Below, in pieces: positions 36,450 through 49,983 of a DNA stretch of 64,000 bases (position 1 is its first letter; each line of letters opens with the position of its first letter). The translations under genes and the position numbers were made by a program. This DNA is from Trichoplax adhaerens (Eukaryota > Placozoa > Uniplacotomia > Trichoplacea > Trichoplacidae): NCBI RefSeq assembly GCF_000150275.1, contig NW_002060976.1, forward strand, positions 317,281 through 381,280, given 5' to 3'. Below the pieces are notes generated by a model, which had not been told where the DNA came from, searched no databases, and saw only the letters and a program-made list of their open reading frames with translations.

Positions 36450-39400
36450 ATGTTATCAATTCATCCTTGTACTATAAATTATCGCCAGGAAGAAGACGTT
36501 ATTCTATCCCCTGCCGAAGCTCAACGGATTGCCGACGAACTTGCTGTATGTCTCTTCGGACAGCATTTTAAATCGATAATCTGTGTATCTGCTTAGGAAC
36601 GTATTCTTATTAGGATCATTTTACCTCCAATGTAACAGGGAATGGATGATATGGAAGCAAATTTATTCGGAAATTCATTAAAACGATCTTCTAACGTTGT
36701 CAATCAGCAGGTCAAACCTTCACTGAAAGGTAGTATTATTTGCAAGATTCAAACAAAGAACTTAACTATCTTTCCAATTAAAGTGTGGACATAAGTTTTA
36801 ATCGTCTAAACTACTACATTTAGGATCCCCACCGAGAAAGTCACGTCACCAAGAATCATCTGAAATTAGTCCTTCACCTCCAGATGCATCTTCGCAAGAC
36901 TTTGGAGGCAACACATTATGATTTCCTTAACTTTTGATATCATAATTTATATTATATTGTAAAGCAGTTTACATGTGACAAAATCATCATATTTACGTCA
37001 TGTGTTATTCGTCATTGATAGATTTCGATGAAGACGATCCACTAGCAGGTCTTGGACTGTCTGACAGCGATGAAGAAGGTTTCAAAAGGAAGAAGCAGAA
37101 AAAAATCACTAAATCAACTAGAGCGAAAGTTCCGCCTGCAGAAAAAAATCAACCTGGTATGTGAGAAGCTGTTTGATTAACAATATGCTGTTTCGTATTT
37201 TTAAAAATATTTTCGATTATTTAAAGAAGTGCCTTCGGGAAAAAGTCAGGCGGAAGATAAGTCACAACATGCTGACGTCGAACAAGTCAAGCGTGAGGTA
37301 GTCACATCTTCGAAACCAAAATCAGCAAATAAACTAACTAAGAAAACTGCAGATTCTGATGATGACATTACATTTGAAGCTGGAGGGCTATTAGATGACA
37401 TGGGGTTTAGTGATGGAGAAAGTAAACCTCGATCAAAACCTGAGATGAAAGTTACTGTTGATGATGACGAAGATTTACAACCAGCGTCGGCAACTTTAGA
37501 TAAATTTATTGGTAAAAGTAAGCCTGATGATGCCAAGCCAGGGCGAAAATTAACCGCTTTAGATAAGCTATTAAAAAAAGTAGAAGATACTAGTAACGAT
37601 CACGAGGAAGGTAGATATAGCCATGCCATTAGCAAATACCCGTGGTAAACTGTTTTTCTACTTGTTTGAATGCCATACTGATGCGATATTATTTGCTGAT
37701 ACTAGAGGATAACCTAGCATTTGGCGATTATGTTCCATCTGCAGGAAGAAATAGTGTGCGTCCATCAACGGCATCATCGACACAAAAATCCGTTAGATTT
37801 TCAGGTAGCCTTTTCAGACGAAACATTTATAGAAAATCAATTTCTTAATACCAGCAATTATAGAAACTGGGTTGTAAGTAATGCAAAAATTAAACGCTGC
37901 ATTATTTGATAAGTCACGGCTTTTGGTCTGTTATTGTGTAAAAATCATGATAGATTAACTATCTTTTTTAACACCCAATCGATTAGTATGCGCTAATTTG
38001 TATGTACTGTACTATTACGCTAACCATGGTATGCAATTTCATCGTAATAGACAGACTAATCACAGCTATTGTTGATATTTTCTTATTTACGTAGATGAAC
38101 TCGACCGTCCTAAATCAAGTCCTGCCGGGCGTGATCGTAAAGCCAGATTGAATTCCAGTAAGCAATCTTCCATTCAGTTTGATAATGAAGAAACAGAGTC
38201 TCAAAAATCGAACGATCCTTTCGAGGCTATGGAATCTTCTGGGGAAGATTGGCTCAGTCTAGAAGATAAAAGAATATCGCAGGTACGAAAAACGCCTGCT
38301 AATTTACCGAAATCTCAACCTCCTAATGCTTCAGTTAAGAAAACCAAAGAGAATAAAAGTCAGAAATCTGACGATTGGTTAGGACTTGATGACCATAACA
38401 ATGGTCCTGCACCGGTGCCAAAGAAAGGTGCAGAGGGAGACAGAAGATCTGCTTCAAAATCTTCTCCGAGAACAGATAAAAGCAAGAAGCAATCTGCAGC
38501 TAACTGGCTAGGATTAGACAATGATAGCATTCCTATTCAAGAAAGTACAAATACTGATACATCACGATCGCCACCAAAAAGTCCTACTAGAAGAGGATCA
38601 GCTTCCGATTGGCTAGGATTTACAGATACTAATGAAGATAATTTTCAAGAAACTGCTACTGAAAGGATTCACTCACCGCCAAAAAGCCCATCGAGAAAGG
38701 CAGGATCAGAATTTTCCAAATCACAAGATGATGTAACAGAGAACTCAGCTCAGACTGATGAGATTAAGCCTCCGCAAAGTCGTAGAAAGAATCGTTTTCA
38801 AGATAATGAACGGAAGTCAGCAGAAGCAATCTTTGGCGGTGACGATGATGATGATATCTTTAAGTTAGGAAAGAAAGATATCAATAAACTACAGCAGCGC
38901 CCTGTAAAAAATCAACACTCAAGTAGCGAAGCAAAGGAAAGAAAGCAATCTGAGACCAGCGATCCTTCTCCTAGGTAACTATTCTTTGTTTAGAGCTATA
39001 ATTAATATAGTCAATAAAGCGATAAAACGTAGTGAACTAAAAACATATACATCACATCTGTTGTAGCCGATTACAGTCAGAAGGTAGAAATAAAGAAATG
39101 AAACACTCTAGCAGGCAAACCTCAGACGATGTTACGCATGATGTTGACGATACTTTCGAGAATGATGGTGAATTTCGAGCGAATTTGTCAACTTCAAGGA
39201 GTAGTACGTCGAAAGAATTCGTTTCGCCGCCCACAGCTATAGGCAATCGGACCGATCGAGCTATAACAGAAAGAAATCAAACTAAAAGCTTTAATGAATC
39301 AGAACAACATACTGCATCAAAACCAGTAGAATATAGAGATCCAAGGATCATTGCTGGCCCTTTCACCGTAGGTTTCAAATCTTCTTGGGATGATTTGTGG

Positions 39401-42400
39401 AATTTTAGCTTCATTTTTATTGATTACTTGACGTAGTTTGATAATATATCGCGCTGTCATGATATTATAATAAATAGGAACAACTAGTACCAGCTGGTCA
39501 TTACGTGACTGAAGATGAATGGAAAACGTTATATAATAAGTACTTGGAAGCCGAACGTGAAAGGCAAAAGATTTATTTAGAATCTATAGCCAAGCAAGGA
39601 GAATACGAATCTAAGGTATTAATTTGTTAGCGTTGCATGCCTAAGTAACAAACTCAAAAATTAGTTAAATTTTACTATCACTTTGATATTTTAGATGAAA
39701 AGATATGAAGTGGAATGCAAGCAACTGCGTGATACCATGGCAGCTTCTGAACAACGCCACCTTGATGAAATGGAAGCATTAGAAAGAACATATGAGTAAG
39801 AATTGCCTTCCTACAGTATAATAAATTATTATGATATACCGAAGGTGAGTTTCAATCATTACTAACGACTGGTACCCGAAATTTGTAAATATTTATTTAG
39901 AAACCGCATTAAAAATTTAGAAGAAAATTATCGACGAAGGGAAAACCGGTAAGAACTAATACTCTGGCTATATCTCAAGGACGTAGTTCTTAAGCTGCGT
40001 CAAATATGATTTTTCCCTTACAAGTAGCATGAATTTTATTTGGATTCTTTTCTCTTTCTAAACATTTTAAAATTTGCGGTCATTTTTTATAAATAGATTG
40101 AAAGACGATCTTAGTAGTCAAACAACTCAGTTTGTCGACAAAATCCGTTTACTGGAGACAGAGAAATCCGATTTAATGGTCAGTCATGGTCGAAAAATTG
40201 CCAACATAGAAGCTGCCAAAGTTACCGAAATTGAAGAAATTCGAAGGACTTACAGGTTAGGCAAATTTGTCCTTCTAATTCGAATGAAAAGAAGGTATAA
40301 ATTCATGCGCATTGGAACATAATTCTGCCAATCGAGCATTCTATAATTAATTAACCATTGCTATACATAATTCAACAATTTACCGTGGGTTAGAGCAACC
40401 ATGGATGAAGTACGCCAACAATTTAATCAAGAAAAAGACCAATGGCAAGCAGCAAGAACAGAAGAAATTTCTGCACTCATGGAAACTTACTCGCAGACCC
40501 AGTAATTACTAATGACTTGTTTCAAATGATGCACACCATTGAAGAAGACTACTTATCATATTTATTATTCCTATTTTGTGCTTAGGGCATTGAACGATTT
40601 AGTTCATCATGTCAAAACTACTGCATCTTCAGTTAATTCCTTACAAGGTAAAATGAAACAACAGCAGCAATATACGTTGACAGAGCGCGAACAATCAGCT
40701 AAAGAGAAAGATGAAGAACTGAAACGTAGGAAAAACTGATGTAGTAGTACAATATAATCTAGCCTAAAAAAGGTTAGTAAGATTCATTTACTAATATGTA
40801 CGCATCATTCCAAAGGCCTGCAAGAAAAACTTATCGAACAACATACTGAGATTGATCGAGAAAGACTGAATTTACAAACTCTGATTGCCAAGATGGAAAC
40901 GCATTATAAGGAACAAGTTAGACAAGTGCAAGAGGTCAGTGTCTAGTTTTGTAGTATTGTACATAATACGACATTTGGTGATGCTGATTCACGCACCACT
41001 TAATTTGCGCTGTCTTAATATTGTAGGAGAAGTGGAATATATCTCAAGAAGCTATGCGACTTAAAGCAAAGATAGAAGCTTATGAAGAAGATCACAGACA
41101 AACTTCTGAACGAATAGCGAAAGAAAGAATCGATGTTGAGAAAGCAAAAGTAAAAATATTTATAATGCACTACCACATTGCAAATAAGAGTGCATTCTTA
41201 GTATCTTGTTTATTTTAAGGATGCCTTAAATAAAGAGCAAAAGGAAATATTAGCTCAATGTTATGAAGAACGTCGCTTGTTAGCTGCAGAAAGAGCAGAA
41301 TTATTACGAAATCAAAATTTATCTTCATATCGTCAACAAACGGAACAAAATAAAGCACTAAAGGTCGCCAATATGCAACATATAATAACATCTACAAAGA
41401 AAATATCGTCTATTCATCTTTCGATATCGTACAACAATAGTTAATACATTATCCAATTTATTTCGATAGACTGAAGCTGATATGGAAGTTTCCATTGTTG
41501 AGTTGGCTAAGAAAAAGGCGGAAGTCGAGGCCGAACGCGCTGGTTTACAGCGGGAAAGAGAACAACTGATGAAAGAGCAAAATGCTGTAGAGCTAAACAA
41601 ACAAAATGTTGAAAAATTAAAGAATAACATTACGAAAATGGAGATAGATATCAGTAAAAGAGCACAAGAAGTTGAGCACTTGAGCAAGGTTGCGGTTATA
41701 TTAATTTTCTAGTGTATTTTGCTTGAAAGCGACTTAGTTATATTAGGCTTTTAGGTATAGTATCGTTCGGTGATCATGTAGTTATTTTCTTGTGAACTAC
41801 TAGATCGCTATTCAAATGCGTCATGAAAGTGAGAAAGCATTGCATGAGGCACTGATGATGCAAAGTGAGCTCGAGCAAAGAGCAAATACAATAGAGGTTT
41901 GGCAGCAAAATGCGGAATCTCAGGAAAGACAATTAGCGCAGGTATTCGTCATAAGTGAAGCCTATTTAATTTTTTCCTCCCATAAAAGTAAATTCAATCT
42001 TATCTTTAACTAGGAGCGCTATGCTATAGCCCAAGAATGGAGAAGTATCGATAACCTCAAGCATGAACTTCGAAGCAGGGATCATGAGGCAACTATGCAC
42101 ATTATCCATGATTCTTACAGTCAACGTACGCATGAACTATTAAGAATTATAAGTGATAGGAAATTATGAAATAAGTTATATAAGTAAAAGCATTAATGAA
42201 ATCGGGTACTATTTATTTACCTGATCAAAATAGGTAAGAATTCATCTCTTGTTACGCAAACAAGTGACAACAAAAAAACTAATCGACAGTTTCCAGTTAT
42301 TAACATGCGTCCCAAATTGAATTCCGTTAAACAAAGTGCCAAGATTTTATCAAATGTATTTCGACAAGTAAGTTTATACAATATAATGACCTGTGCGTTG

Positions 42401-42575
42401 TGGATACCTATTTATTTTCATTTATAAACCATATTTATAGCTATTTGTACTATATTTGCTAGTGCTTCTAATGCTTTATTGAATCTTTTTTTTAATGTAG
42501 GACGAGGAGGTGCTAGAAGATGAGAGAAACTTCCTTAATACAATTATGGACTCGAATTTGAATGTTCATTTATAA
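36450..42575 (+). CDS. FBF1: FBF1-like protein of centriolar distal appendages, 22 coding exons
   Basis: FBF1 sits at the distal appendages (transition fibres) of the basal body and gates protein entry into the cilium. Hand-joined exons: 36450-36545, 36639-36729, 36824-36907, 37022-37156, 37227-37610, 37706-37804, 38095-38974, 39067-39367, 39478-39615, 39695-39795, 39901-39948, 40097-40255, 40394-40501, 40586-40725, 40816-40934, 41027-41149, 41220-41363, 41470-41688, 41804-41941, 42014-42152, 42234-42367, 42501-42575. All phases match, giving about 1,284 residues (human about 1,130). The acidic N-half has GMDDMEANLFG, LLDDMGFSDGES and a Ser/Pro-rich part with four DWLGL-type motifs. The C-half (from about residue 691) is coiled coil, as in human FBF1, ending VLEDERNFLNTI, which matches human FLENEQFFLETL. 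Uncertain points: the first exon (ATG at 36,450, or an upstream exon spliced at 36,488) and the donor of exon 3. Confidence 0.88.
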
Positions 42576-45323
42576 GCTGCAATACTAATCAAAAATGTTT
42601 TGAAAGATACGATTTAATTACCTTTGGATCTTTTGCTATCAAATAGAGAACATATAGTCCAATATAAACGATCACGAAATTGAATTATCGAAAACTTATA
42701 ATTAAACTATGCTTTGGATGAGTTACGATATATATTATACTTGTACAGAAAATTTTAAAGTTTTATTTATGATAGCTACAACTTCTTGATAAAGAATGTA
42801 AATAATTGCTCGATTTATAATATAGTCATACCTGAAAATTTTTTTCCTTTTATTGGAATTCATTTAAAAACGAAACATATGTATACTGTATTTATGTTGA
42901 TGACCTAAAACGTAGAGCTAAAAAGCGAATTATCTAGAACATATTTTTTGCAATCATTCATGAAAGGAAATAAACCTAAGTTAATGATTGTAATGCACCG
43001 TACATGCGTTTCGATTTTAGAAATTACGATCTGATTGCAATCGCTGAAACTAAATAGTAACATTTTAAATGATGTAACGCGTCTATTGTACTACACTACA
43101 ACGGTAGTTATTAAACGTTAATGTAAATAAGTTTACGACCTATTTAGCTCCAAGAATAGGTAAAATTTTTCTACAGTGTATGGCAGTAATTTCATACCGC
43201 AATTCTTTCACAATCACGTCGGCAAATATGAGAAGATGAAAATATAAAAAGAAATTACTAAGATTGACTATAATGAATGTGCATGTTTTCAATGTACGAG
43301 AACTGCGACTGGCTATCGTAGCTGAGTAATTTCATTCGTTACAATAATTTACAAGTACACTTGATATTATAAATTTTATGTTAGCTGATCATTCCTCAGT
43401 AATTTAATAAGAAGATACTAATATACTACAGTCATCAGGAAAGGCTCAGTTGTACTATATATTTAGATCTAAATTCTGGTCGTGTTGGTAATAAACCTGC
43501 TTGTCATAAACATTATCTTACGAAGTAAGAATTTTTATGATACTAAAAGGTTAGAAATACGGCAGTTGGATAACTTTGTTACTTCTAATTTATACGTATA
43601 CTTACTTTTACTAGATTAATGTAAACTGGTCACTTCACAGTAATTTACCAGGTAGCCAATGAAATAAAATACCAAAATCAATCATTAAGCCATATTCTGT
43701 TGTAATGTATGACAAACCTCAGTTTGTACACTATAAACTATGGTCTATGTTGGTAATGAATCTGTTTATTCTACATTATCTGACGATCTTAAAACTATTT
43801 ATGACGCGAAGTAGCTAGAATTATCATAAATGATACTAGCAATAATATAAATACATTTGATCGAAATAGCTTTGTTAGCCATTTTTCATTCAGCTTTTCA
43901 AATTTAATAGAAGTTTTGGTCAATGTTGGATACTTTGTTTTCAAGTACTGTAATCTTTTCGTAATTAGAATATACATATAAAGCTTGAACATGCCAATCC
44001 TCAATAGAATCTCGGTTTTATTTTGCGCTCATGCAGAAATAAGAAGCATTAAATTTTACTCAAAGAGGGATAGCAGTATGCATAAGATCCCGGATTGTTT
44101 TAAAAGTAAATCCGAAATCCTTAGATTTAGATCTAAGCCAATACAGTACAGTACGTACTTTCTAGTCAACTTTCACAAGTTGAAGTTACATATGGTCTAG
44201 TCAAATTGTATAGTAATGCTATAATTATATGCTATAATTATACCGAATTATGGTAAACTCCATTTCCTTTTAGAGAGGTACAAATATAGTACTTTACCTG
44301 GCTAAGTTGGCTTACAAATTAACTTATCTGGCATTTGTTAACAAATCAAATTTATAATCACTACAGATACTGAATAAGTTATTATAAGCCTTCAGTTCGA
44401 TATCATTTAAAGCAGACTACAATTTCAAAGTATCATTGATGCTAGTAATCATAATTTAATTGAAATCCACCGTAAATTTATTTAGTAACCTATAACTGCT
44501 TTACAAACAGCTGCAATAAATCACAGAGGAAATAATTGGTATTAAACTTAGTTAGCGGATCGGATCCTTCGTGTAAGCATTGCAAATCAAAGACTTGTGC
44601 TAACAATAGAGTTTATTTAATCTGTTAACCTAATAAACATATTTAATAAACAAACATATTTATCACTGCAATTTTTCATAATTATTAATTATTAGGACCT
44701 TACGTAGCCAGTCACCTTATGTCATTTCACTTTTAGTAGAAGAAATCACTTCATTAAATTAATATCAGTTTAATCACTTTCTATTGAATAATTATTCATC
44801 TTCAATTTTATTATCGATAAGGCCGTTGCATCTGAACCTTATTGGCACCAAATTAATTATTGTTCGTGATAAAAATTAACTTACAAATAGTGATTATTAC
44901 CTTTCAAATAAGTTAAAAAGTTCTCGTCCAGATCTTTTAAAAGACAAAATTTTAAAATATTTCGCAATTCAATAATAGATAAGTCAGTCACTCACTTTAT
45001 TAACATGCGTGCCCATTCATTTCTGTGTAGATTTTATGTAATATTTTGCAAAAAATTAATTAAGATTCATTTAAGCAAGAAAAAAAAATATCGACATGAG
45101 TTTGATCATCGGTTTTGAAAACAAACAATGATATTGCTCGTCGAATCTACATACGACAAATTAGATGGAGATTGGACTATCATATAAATATGTCAAAAAG
45201 CCATCACTATAGAGCCATCCACAGATCGTGATAAGCATAAGTCAATGTGATTAAGAAAGCCTTCGATGAATGCGCATGCTTTGCAATTTCTAGCACTAAT
45301 AAAAAGTATCTTCACGTTTAATA
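42576..45323. other. Convergent intergenic region between FBF1 and tepsin
   Basis: The 3' flanks of two converging genes. Frames of up to 71 codons near 43.8-44.2 kb are unrecognised. A single short GTACAGTAC run occurs at about 44,147. Otherwise I see nothing. Confidence 0.5.
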
Positions 45324-48300
45324 TCACAATTTTCGCCCTTTCATTTCCGCTTGCATAGTTTCCGATACAAAGTTAAACGCATTCCCTTTACTAGATTTGT
45401 TTAAAAAGTCAAAGCCACGCTTAGCGTCCTACAGAGAGGTGAAGTAACGCGATAACATTAATATTTAATATAATAATATAGAAAAATTTCACCTAAAATT
45501 TTACCTTGGCGCTTGTATAAGGGGTACTAATGGTCGTCCGCTTAGACGATAAAGGATCCAAAGTTAAGCTATCCAGATCGGAACTTTTCAATAACGACTT
45601 GTGAAATGCTACTTCTGAGTTACCGTCAGAATTTCTATTGGCAGTTTCAGAGTGAGACGATATTGTATCATTAGTTGAAATAAATTCTAAAGATTCTGTT
45701 GAATTTTTTACTACAGTGGAATTTTCGATAGCTTTTGAGGAAGTTCCTGCAACTGGACTAAAATTGATTAGTGATTCCATTGATGCCTCAGCTTGTGAGG
45801 TTGTCGTCTTAGTTGGATTTACTGTATCTTTTGTGAATAAATCATCTAAAGCTTTCGTAGAAGCTTCCGAATTACATTCTACGGAGTCATTCGATGAAGT
45901 CTGTTGTATTGAGCCAAAGTCAATTAGTGGTTCCGAGGTCGTTTTAGAATTTATATCATTAATGTCACTTGATGGCTTAGAAAGAAACATCCCAATAAAT
46001 AGACCGTCAGAAGTACCTTTACTAATGGCATCAGAAGTCTCAGTAACTTTCACTTGCAATGATTCATCAGTAGTAGAGATTAAATTCGCTTCATCCTGAT
46101 TTTCTAATGTTGATACGGATTGTATTCTTTCAGCAATATTGGGCTTTCGCTGAGATTCTTGGATTAATGCCTCAACCTAAACAAAGACATCACACAATTA
46201 TAGCAAAATAGATGCATAATTTATTCTATATTGCAGTTAAGTACTCACTTTCGATACTCTGCTACGAAGACCAACATTACTTGAGGTCGATAACAGTTCT
46301 ATTTGATTACTCAATAACTGAATGTCTCCAAGTGACCAAAAATCGCTTTTTTTCAATGCCCTTTCAATCACACATAAAGCTTTCTATTGTGGGATTTGAT
46401 GAAACAGTAAACATTAATATTTTTCAAGTCTAAAATAAATAAAATTTATAGATTAATAATATATAATATAGCAACATATTAATCGCACTGACTTGTTGAA
46501 TACCGACAGGTTCCTTTAGCTTTTCACATAGTAATAAAAGAATTCTGTGATGATCAAGATAATTGCACCTAACGAATGCAAGATACGGGCTTCAGTGCTG
46601 AGACTCTTAAAGCTATTATTAAAGCAATAGACTTAGTCAACCTTTTCATAAAACTGTCTAGCATTGCAGTGGTTGGCGCAGACCGAACACCAACAGGAAC
46701 AGTGATATCATCAACAAGCGCTTTTTCATAGTTTATTGCGTCGCCCGTTTGGCTATTGATATCACCGCATAGACTAACATTAGCATTCTCCAAATTTTTC
46801 GTCCTTGCAGGCAATGGTTTAGGTAAAGTAGTTGACTGTGGATTCATGAATTGTCTTGCAGTGTCACTTTCATAAGAAATAGAACAAAGACGACAATATT
46901 GAGCAATATCTCATAACTAGAGATTATACGTACATTTAGCATTTAGAGTCTATAAACAATAGCATATTCAAGTTCATGGTACCCTTTTTTAATTAGGTCA
47001 ATTTTTGTCGCGTGATCATCCCAACCTCCACCAGGTCTGCCAGTAACCCGATCTAACATCAACATGATATTATAAATCGATACTTGTACGAGCAATGGTA
47101 ATTATAGTTATTCATGCCCATAATTTAATAAGGGTAGCTGTAATTGGCAAATAGCTCAAGTTGCAACTGACAATGGATGCATCGTCCTTTAAAATGCTGC
47201 AGAAAACTTAGTTAGTTAAGTAAGGTTACCAGCAACGGTTTCAGAATGAAAATTCCGAACAGGCAATGGTTGTTCCTCCTCTAACTTATCAGGTTTAGAA
47301 TTGATGGCAAAGCTCGATTGAGGACTAGGTTTTGATGAGTCGTCACCAACTTGTTTGGCTAGCACAGGATTACAAATATCAAAGTACGCTCTACATTGTG
47401 CCACTGCTGTAAAATGTCTCTAAGAACATTTATTACCGGAGCTAGTATTCTTAAATTTACCTTTCAGGTGTTTTTCTTTATCAGAAACATCAAAGAGAAT
47501 ACGAATATTTTCCTACATATCAAGGCCATATTAATGTTAAAATTGAATTGGATAGCAGCACTCTTCATTACGACATGACTTCAAACTCTACCATTGAATT
47601 ATAGATTTGTTCGTATCTATATGATCATACATTAGCTAACTGTCTGACTTGTTCGTAAGGAGCATTGCCATGGAGAGGATCTGGAGATCCGCTAAACGCT
47701 ATGAAACAGTGATTCGAACATTCATGTTGGACATGAGTATCATATGTCATTGACGTAAGTAGCATTGTACTCACTGGTGGTTTTTCTAATAATGTCACTC
47801 CTTTTCCTTAAATTAGTTAAGAATTCTCCATTTCCGTTCACCAAAAGATGACGAATTAATCTTAAAACCTTTGATATTTTTTGCAACAAGATGATACTTT
47901 GTCATATTTATTGCGATACTTTCTGTAGAAGATTTGAATAGCATTGGCGTTATGATAAAGTAGATAAAATGACTCTTTACTGACCTTAAGTTTGATATGA
48001 TAAGAAGACTTCATCAATCTGTCCATTAAGAAATCTAAAAGATATTTACATGTATTGCTAGATTCAAAGGACATTTCTAGTTTTAACAATATTTCAGGCA
48101 ATGAAGTTAGGGTAAAATATAATTGAAAAGTTGAGGGAAAATGCTTGATACTTTAAATAGTATGTTTTAAATGGTGTTCACAAGTATTTTGCTGAAAGAC
48201 AGTCACCTAACAGTGATGATCAGTAGTCTATCTCTAACATTAAAGCAACTACCATACTGTAAGTGATTCTTATTCGGCATGAAAGCTGCATTCTATACGT

Positions 48301-48487
48301 ATAAGAATTGATTTTTTGGGGATTATTCATATCAACACTCTCCAACTTGGATAGGCTAGGCAATAAATTATGACTGTTGTCAGAAAATTATCATCGCTTT
48401 GAGTCAAAGGATACTAGTAATTTCTTCGAATAAATAACCAGGTGTAGCCGTTGCATCATCCGACGTCGCTTTCATTAAAGTCGGCAT
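45324..48487 (-). CDS. TEPSIN: Tepsin, AP-4 adaptor accessory protein, 11 coding exons
   Basis: Tepsin (ENTHD2) binds the AP-4 coat on trans-Golgi vesicles. Exons on the minus strand: 48487-48415, 48076-47985, 47868-47775, 47698-47631, 47419-47230, 47052-46983, 46866-46642, 46589-46493, 46383-46249, 46176-45505, 45428-45324; about 606 residues, all in phase. Residues 1-115 form the ENTH domain: ATSDDATATPGYLFEEITK, YLLDFLMDRL, then FSGSPDPLHGN and YEQVR. Next come the tepsin-specific PGGGWDD and a VHS/ENTH-like second domain (RILLLLCEKL, KALCVIERALKKSD). The disordered tail carries LFIGMFL (residues 407-413) and, in the last exon, GFDFLN and NAFNFV, resembling the beta4- and epsilon-binding peptides of vertebrate tepsin. 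Human tepsin has about 17 more N-terminal residues, so a small 5' exon may be missing here. The 52-bp intron 7 is tentative. Confidence 0.88.
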
Positions 48488-48909
48488 CTATACAGTAGGA
48501 TAATAATATTACTGTAAGTTAATCATCCAATCGGTGAAAAAATGAATTGCTCACTCATCCTGATATTGGAAAATCCATTGCAAGGAATGAGGACTACAAT
48601 GCTACTACTGTTCTACTGGCAATAATGCTCCTTCATCTCCATTGCCTCTACTGTACACTCCTATAGTAAGTCATCCATCGCATGACCAATCTCATCGTCA
48701 ATATTACCTTACTCGTAAAGGAAATCTTGTCGAAAAGGTTCGTGAACGTAATACTAGACGACATTTTTCTTTGGTATTCGTCAATTCCTGTCCAATGACT
48801 ATCAATCCAAGAATAAATTCATTTGAAGATGGCGATAGGAATACCTGGTTGCTTTTCTAGCGCCGATTTCGTTTGAATCATCCAAGTAGGCTTGGAGATC
48901 AACAACAGC

Positions 48910-49435
48910 AGTCTGGCTTACAGTACTGTACACTGTAAATTACGTATTGTACATTGTAAAGTACGTATTGTAGACTGTAGACGTCCAGTACTGTACAATT
49001 AGTGTACATCATACTGTACGTCGTACGACGTCCGTATGTCCGTCGTACAGTACCAAAAATAATTGAATATTGATAATAATAATAATAATAATAATGATAA
49101 TAACTGTATTGGTCTACAGTACAGTATATCTCTCCCTCTCGAACTCTTACTTCTTTCTTAAATACTGTACTCTCTGGTACTTATGCTGCAACTCATACTA
49201 TATTCTTGACTGTTCTCATCAGAAAGCCTGTTCACTTATCTTCTTTCCAAAAAATGCTTTTTTTTTGGAGCGTTAGGTCGCTAGAGGGTTGAACTTTTTA
49301 TGCATGTTGATGCAAGCACAGTCAGCCGTGTACTGTACTGTGTACTGTATTGCACAATGTACAGTGTACAGTACTAAGGCTTCCCTGTACTGTAGGAGTT
49401 GGGAATCCATGCGACCGTACCTTACTGTACAATGT
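48910..49435. repeat. GTAC-rich repeat cluster 2
   Basis: Repeated TACTGTAC, GTACAGT, ACGTACGACGT and near-palindromic GTACGT words lie between the divergent tepsin and TIMMDC1 genes. A (TAA)n microsatellite occurs at about 49,074-49,097. Same word type as clusters 1 and 3. Confidence 0.8.
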
Positions 49436-49459
49436 CTCTATCAATTCTAAATTTCTATA

Positions 49460-49597
49460 CTATTCCACCACCGACTGTGCGATAGACGTAGACCAACTTT
49501 CAACACGTTGATGAACAGCTTTTTGCAGAAAGTCGGAGGGCGTTGAGGTAGTACCTACTGTGGGAACTCCACTTGCAGAACTGCGATTATTGCTCAT
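49460..49597 (-). CDS. Possible short first exon, unrecognised (TPSDFL motif)
   Basis: ATG at 49,597 opens a 45-codon frame on the minus strand, facing away from TIMMDC1. Its residues TPSDFLQKAVHQR recall the N-terminal TPSDFL..GRP of the LSM6 small nuclear RNP-like protein, and the match stops near a possible donor (CGT|GTTGAA, about 49,504). I could not find the Sm-fold remainder (DYRG, GYMN) in the next kilobase on this strand. The call is therefore a weak candidate for a split gene or a chance frame. Confidence 0.2.
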   Translation of the reverse strand: MSNNRSSASGVPTVGTTSTPSDFLQKAVHQRVESWSTSIAQSVVE

Positions 49598-49983
49598 CCT
49601 TTTGCGCTGTGCTGCTCTCAACTTAAATATGCAACAGGAAAAGCTTCTTCCGTGCGCAGCCTTGCAGAGACGCAAAGCATGAACTGTTTTGTGGCAAAAC
49701 TGAAAACAGAATTGGTGGTTCTATACTGTTTAGTACGTTGACATTTCGTTGCAAGCATACAATCAAAAAGTCGACGCGTACGTCGTAGGCTGGAAATTGG
49801 CATACCTCAACGAGCAAAAATCAAACGACTATCTTTATTATACTACAACTATTTCAACAGCAGTCAGCAGACTTGCCAAGGTTGTGCAGCATCGCAAAGT
49901 GTGACTCTTCCACTAAAGTCATTACAGTACTTGTTTCTACCAATAATTAATCAATCATACGCTAAGGCACGAAAGGCAGAGTT

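Noticed and set aside
48642-48860. 72-codon plus-strand frame with VEKVRERNTRRHF
   Set aside because: No family resemblance, no splice partners, and it lies in the 5' region of tepsin on the opposite strand. Likely chance.
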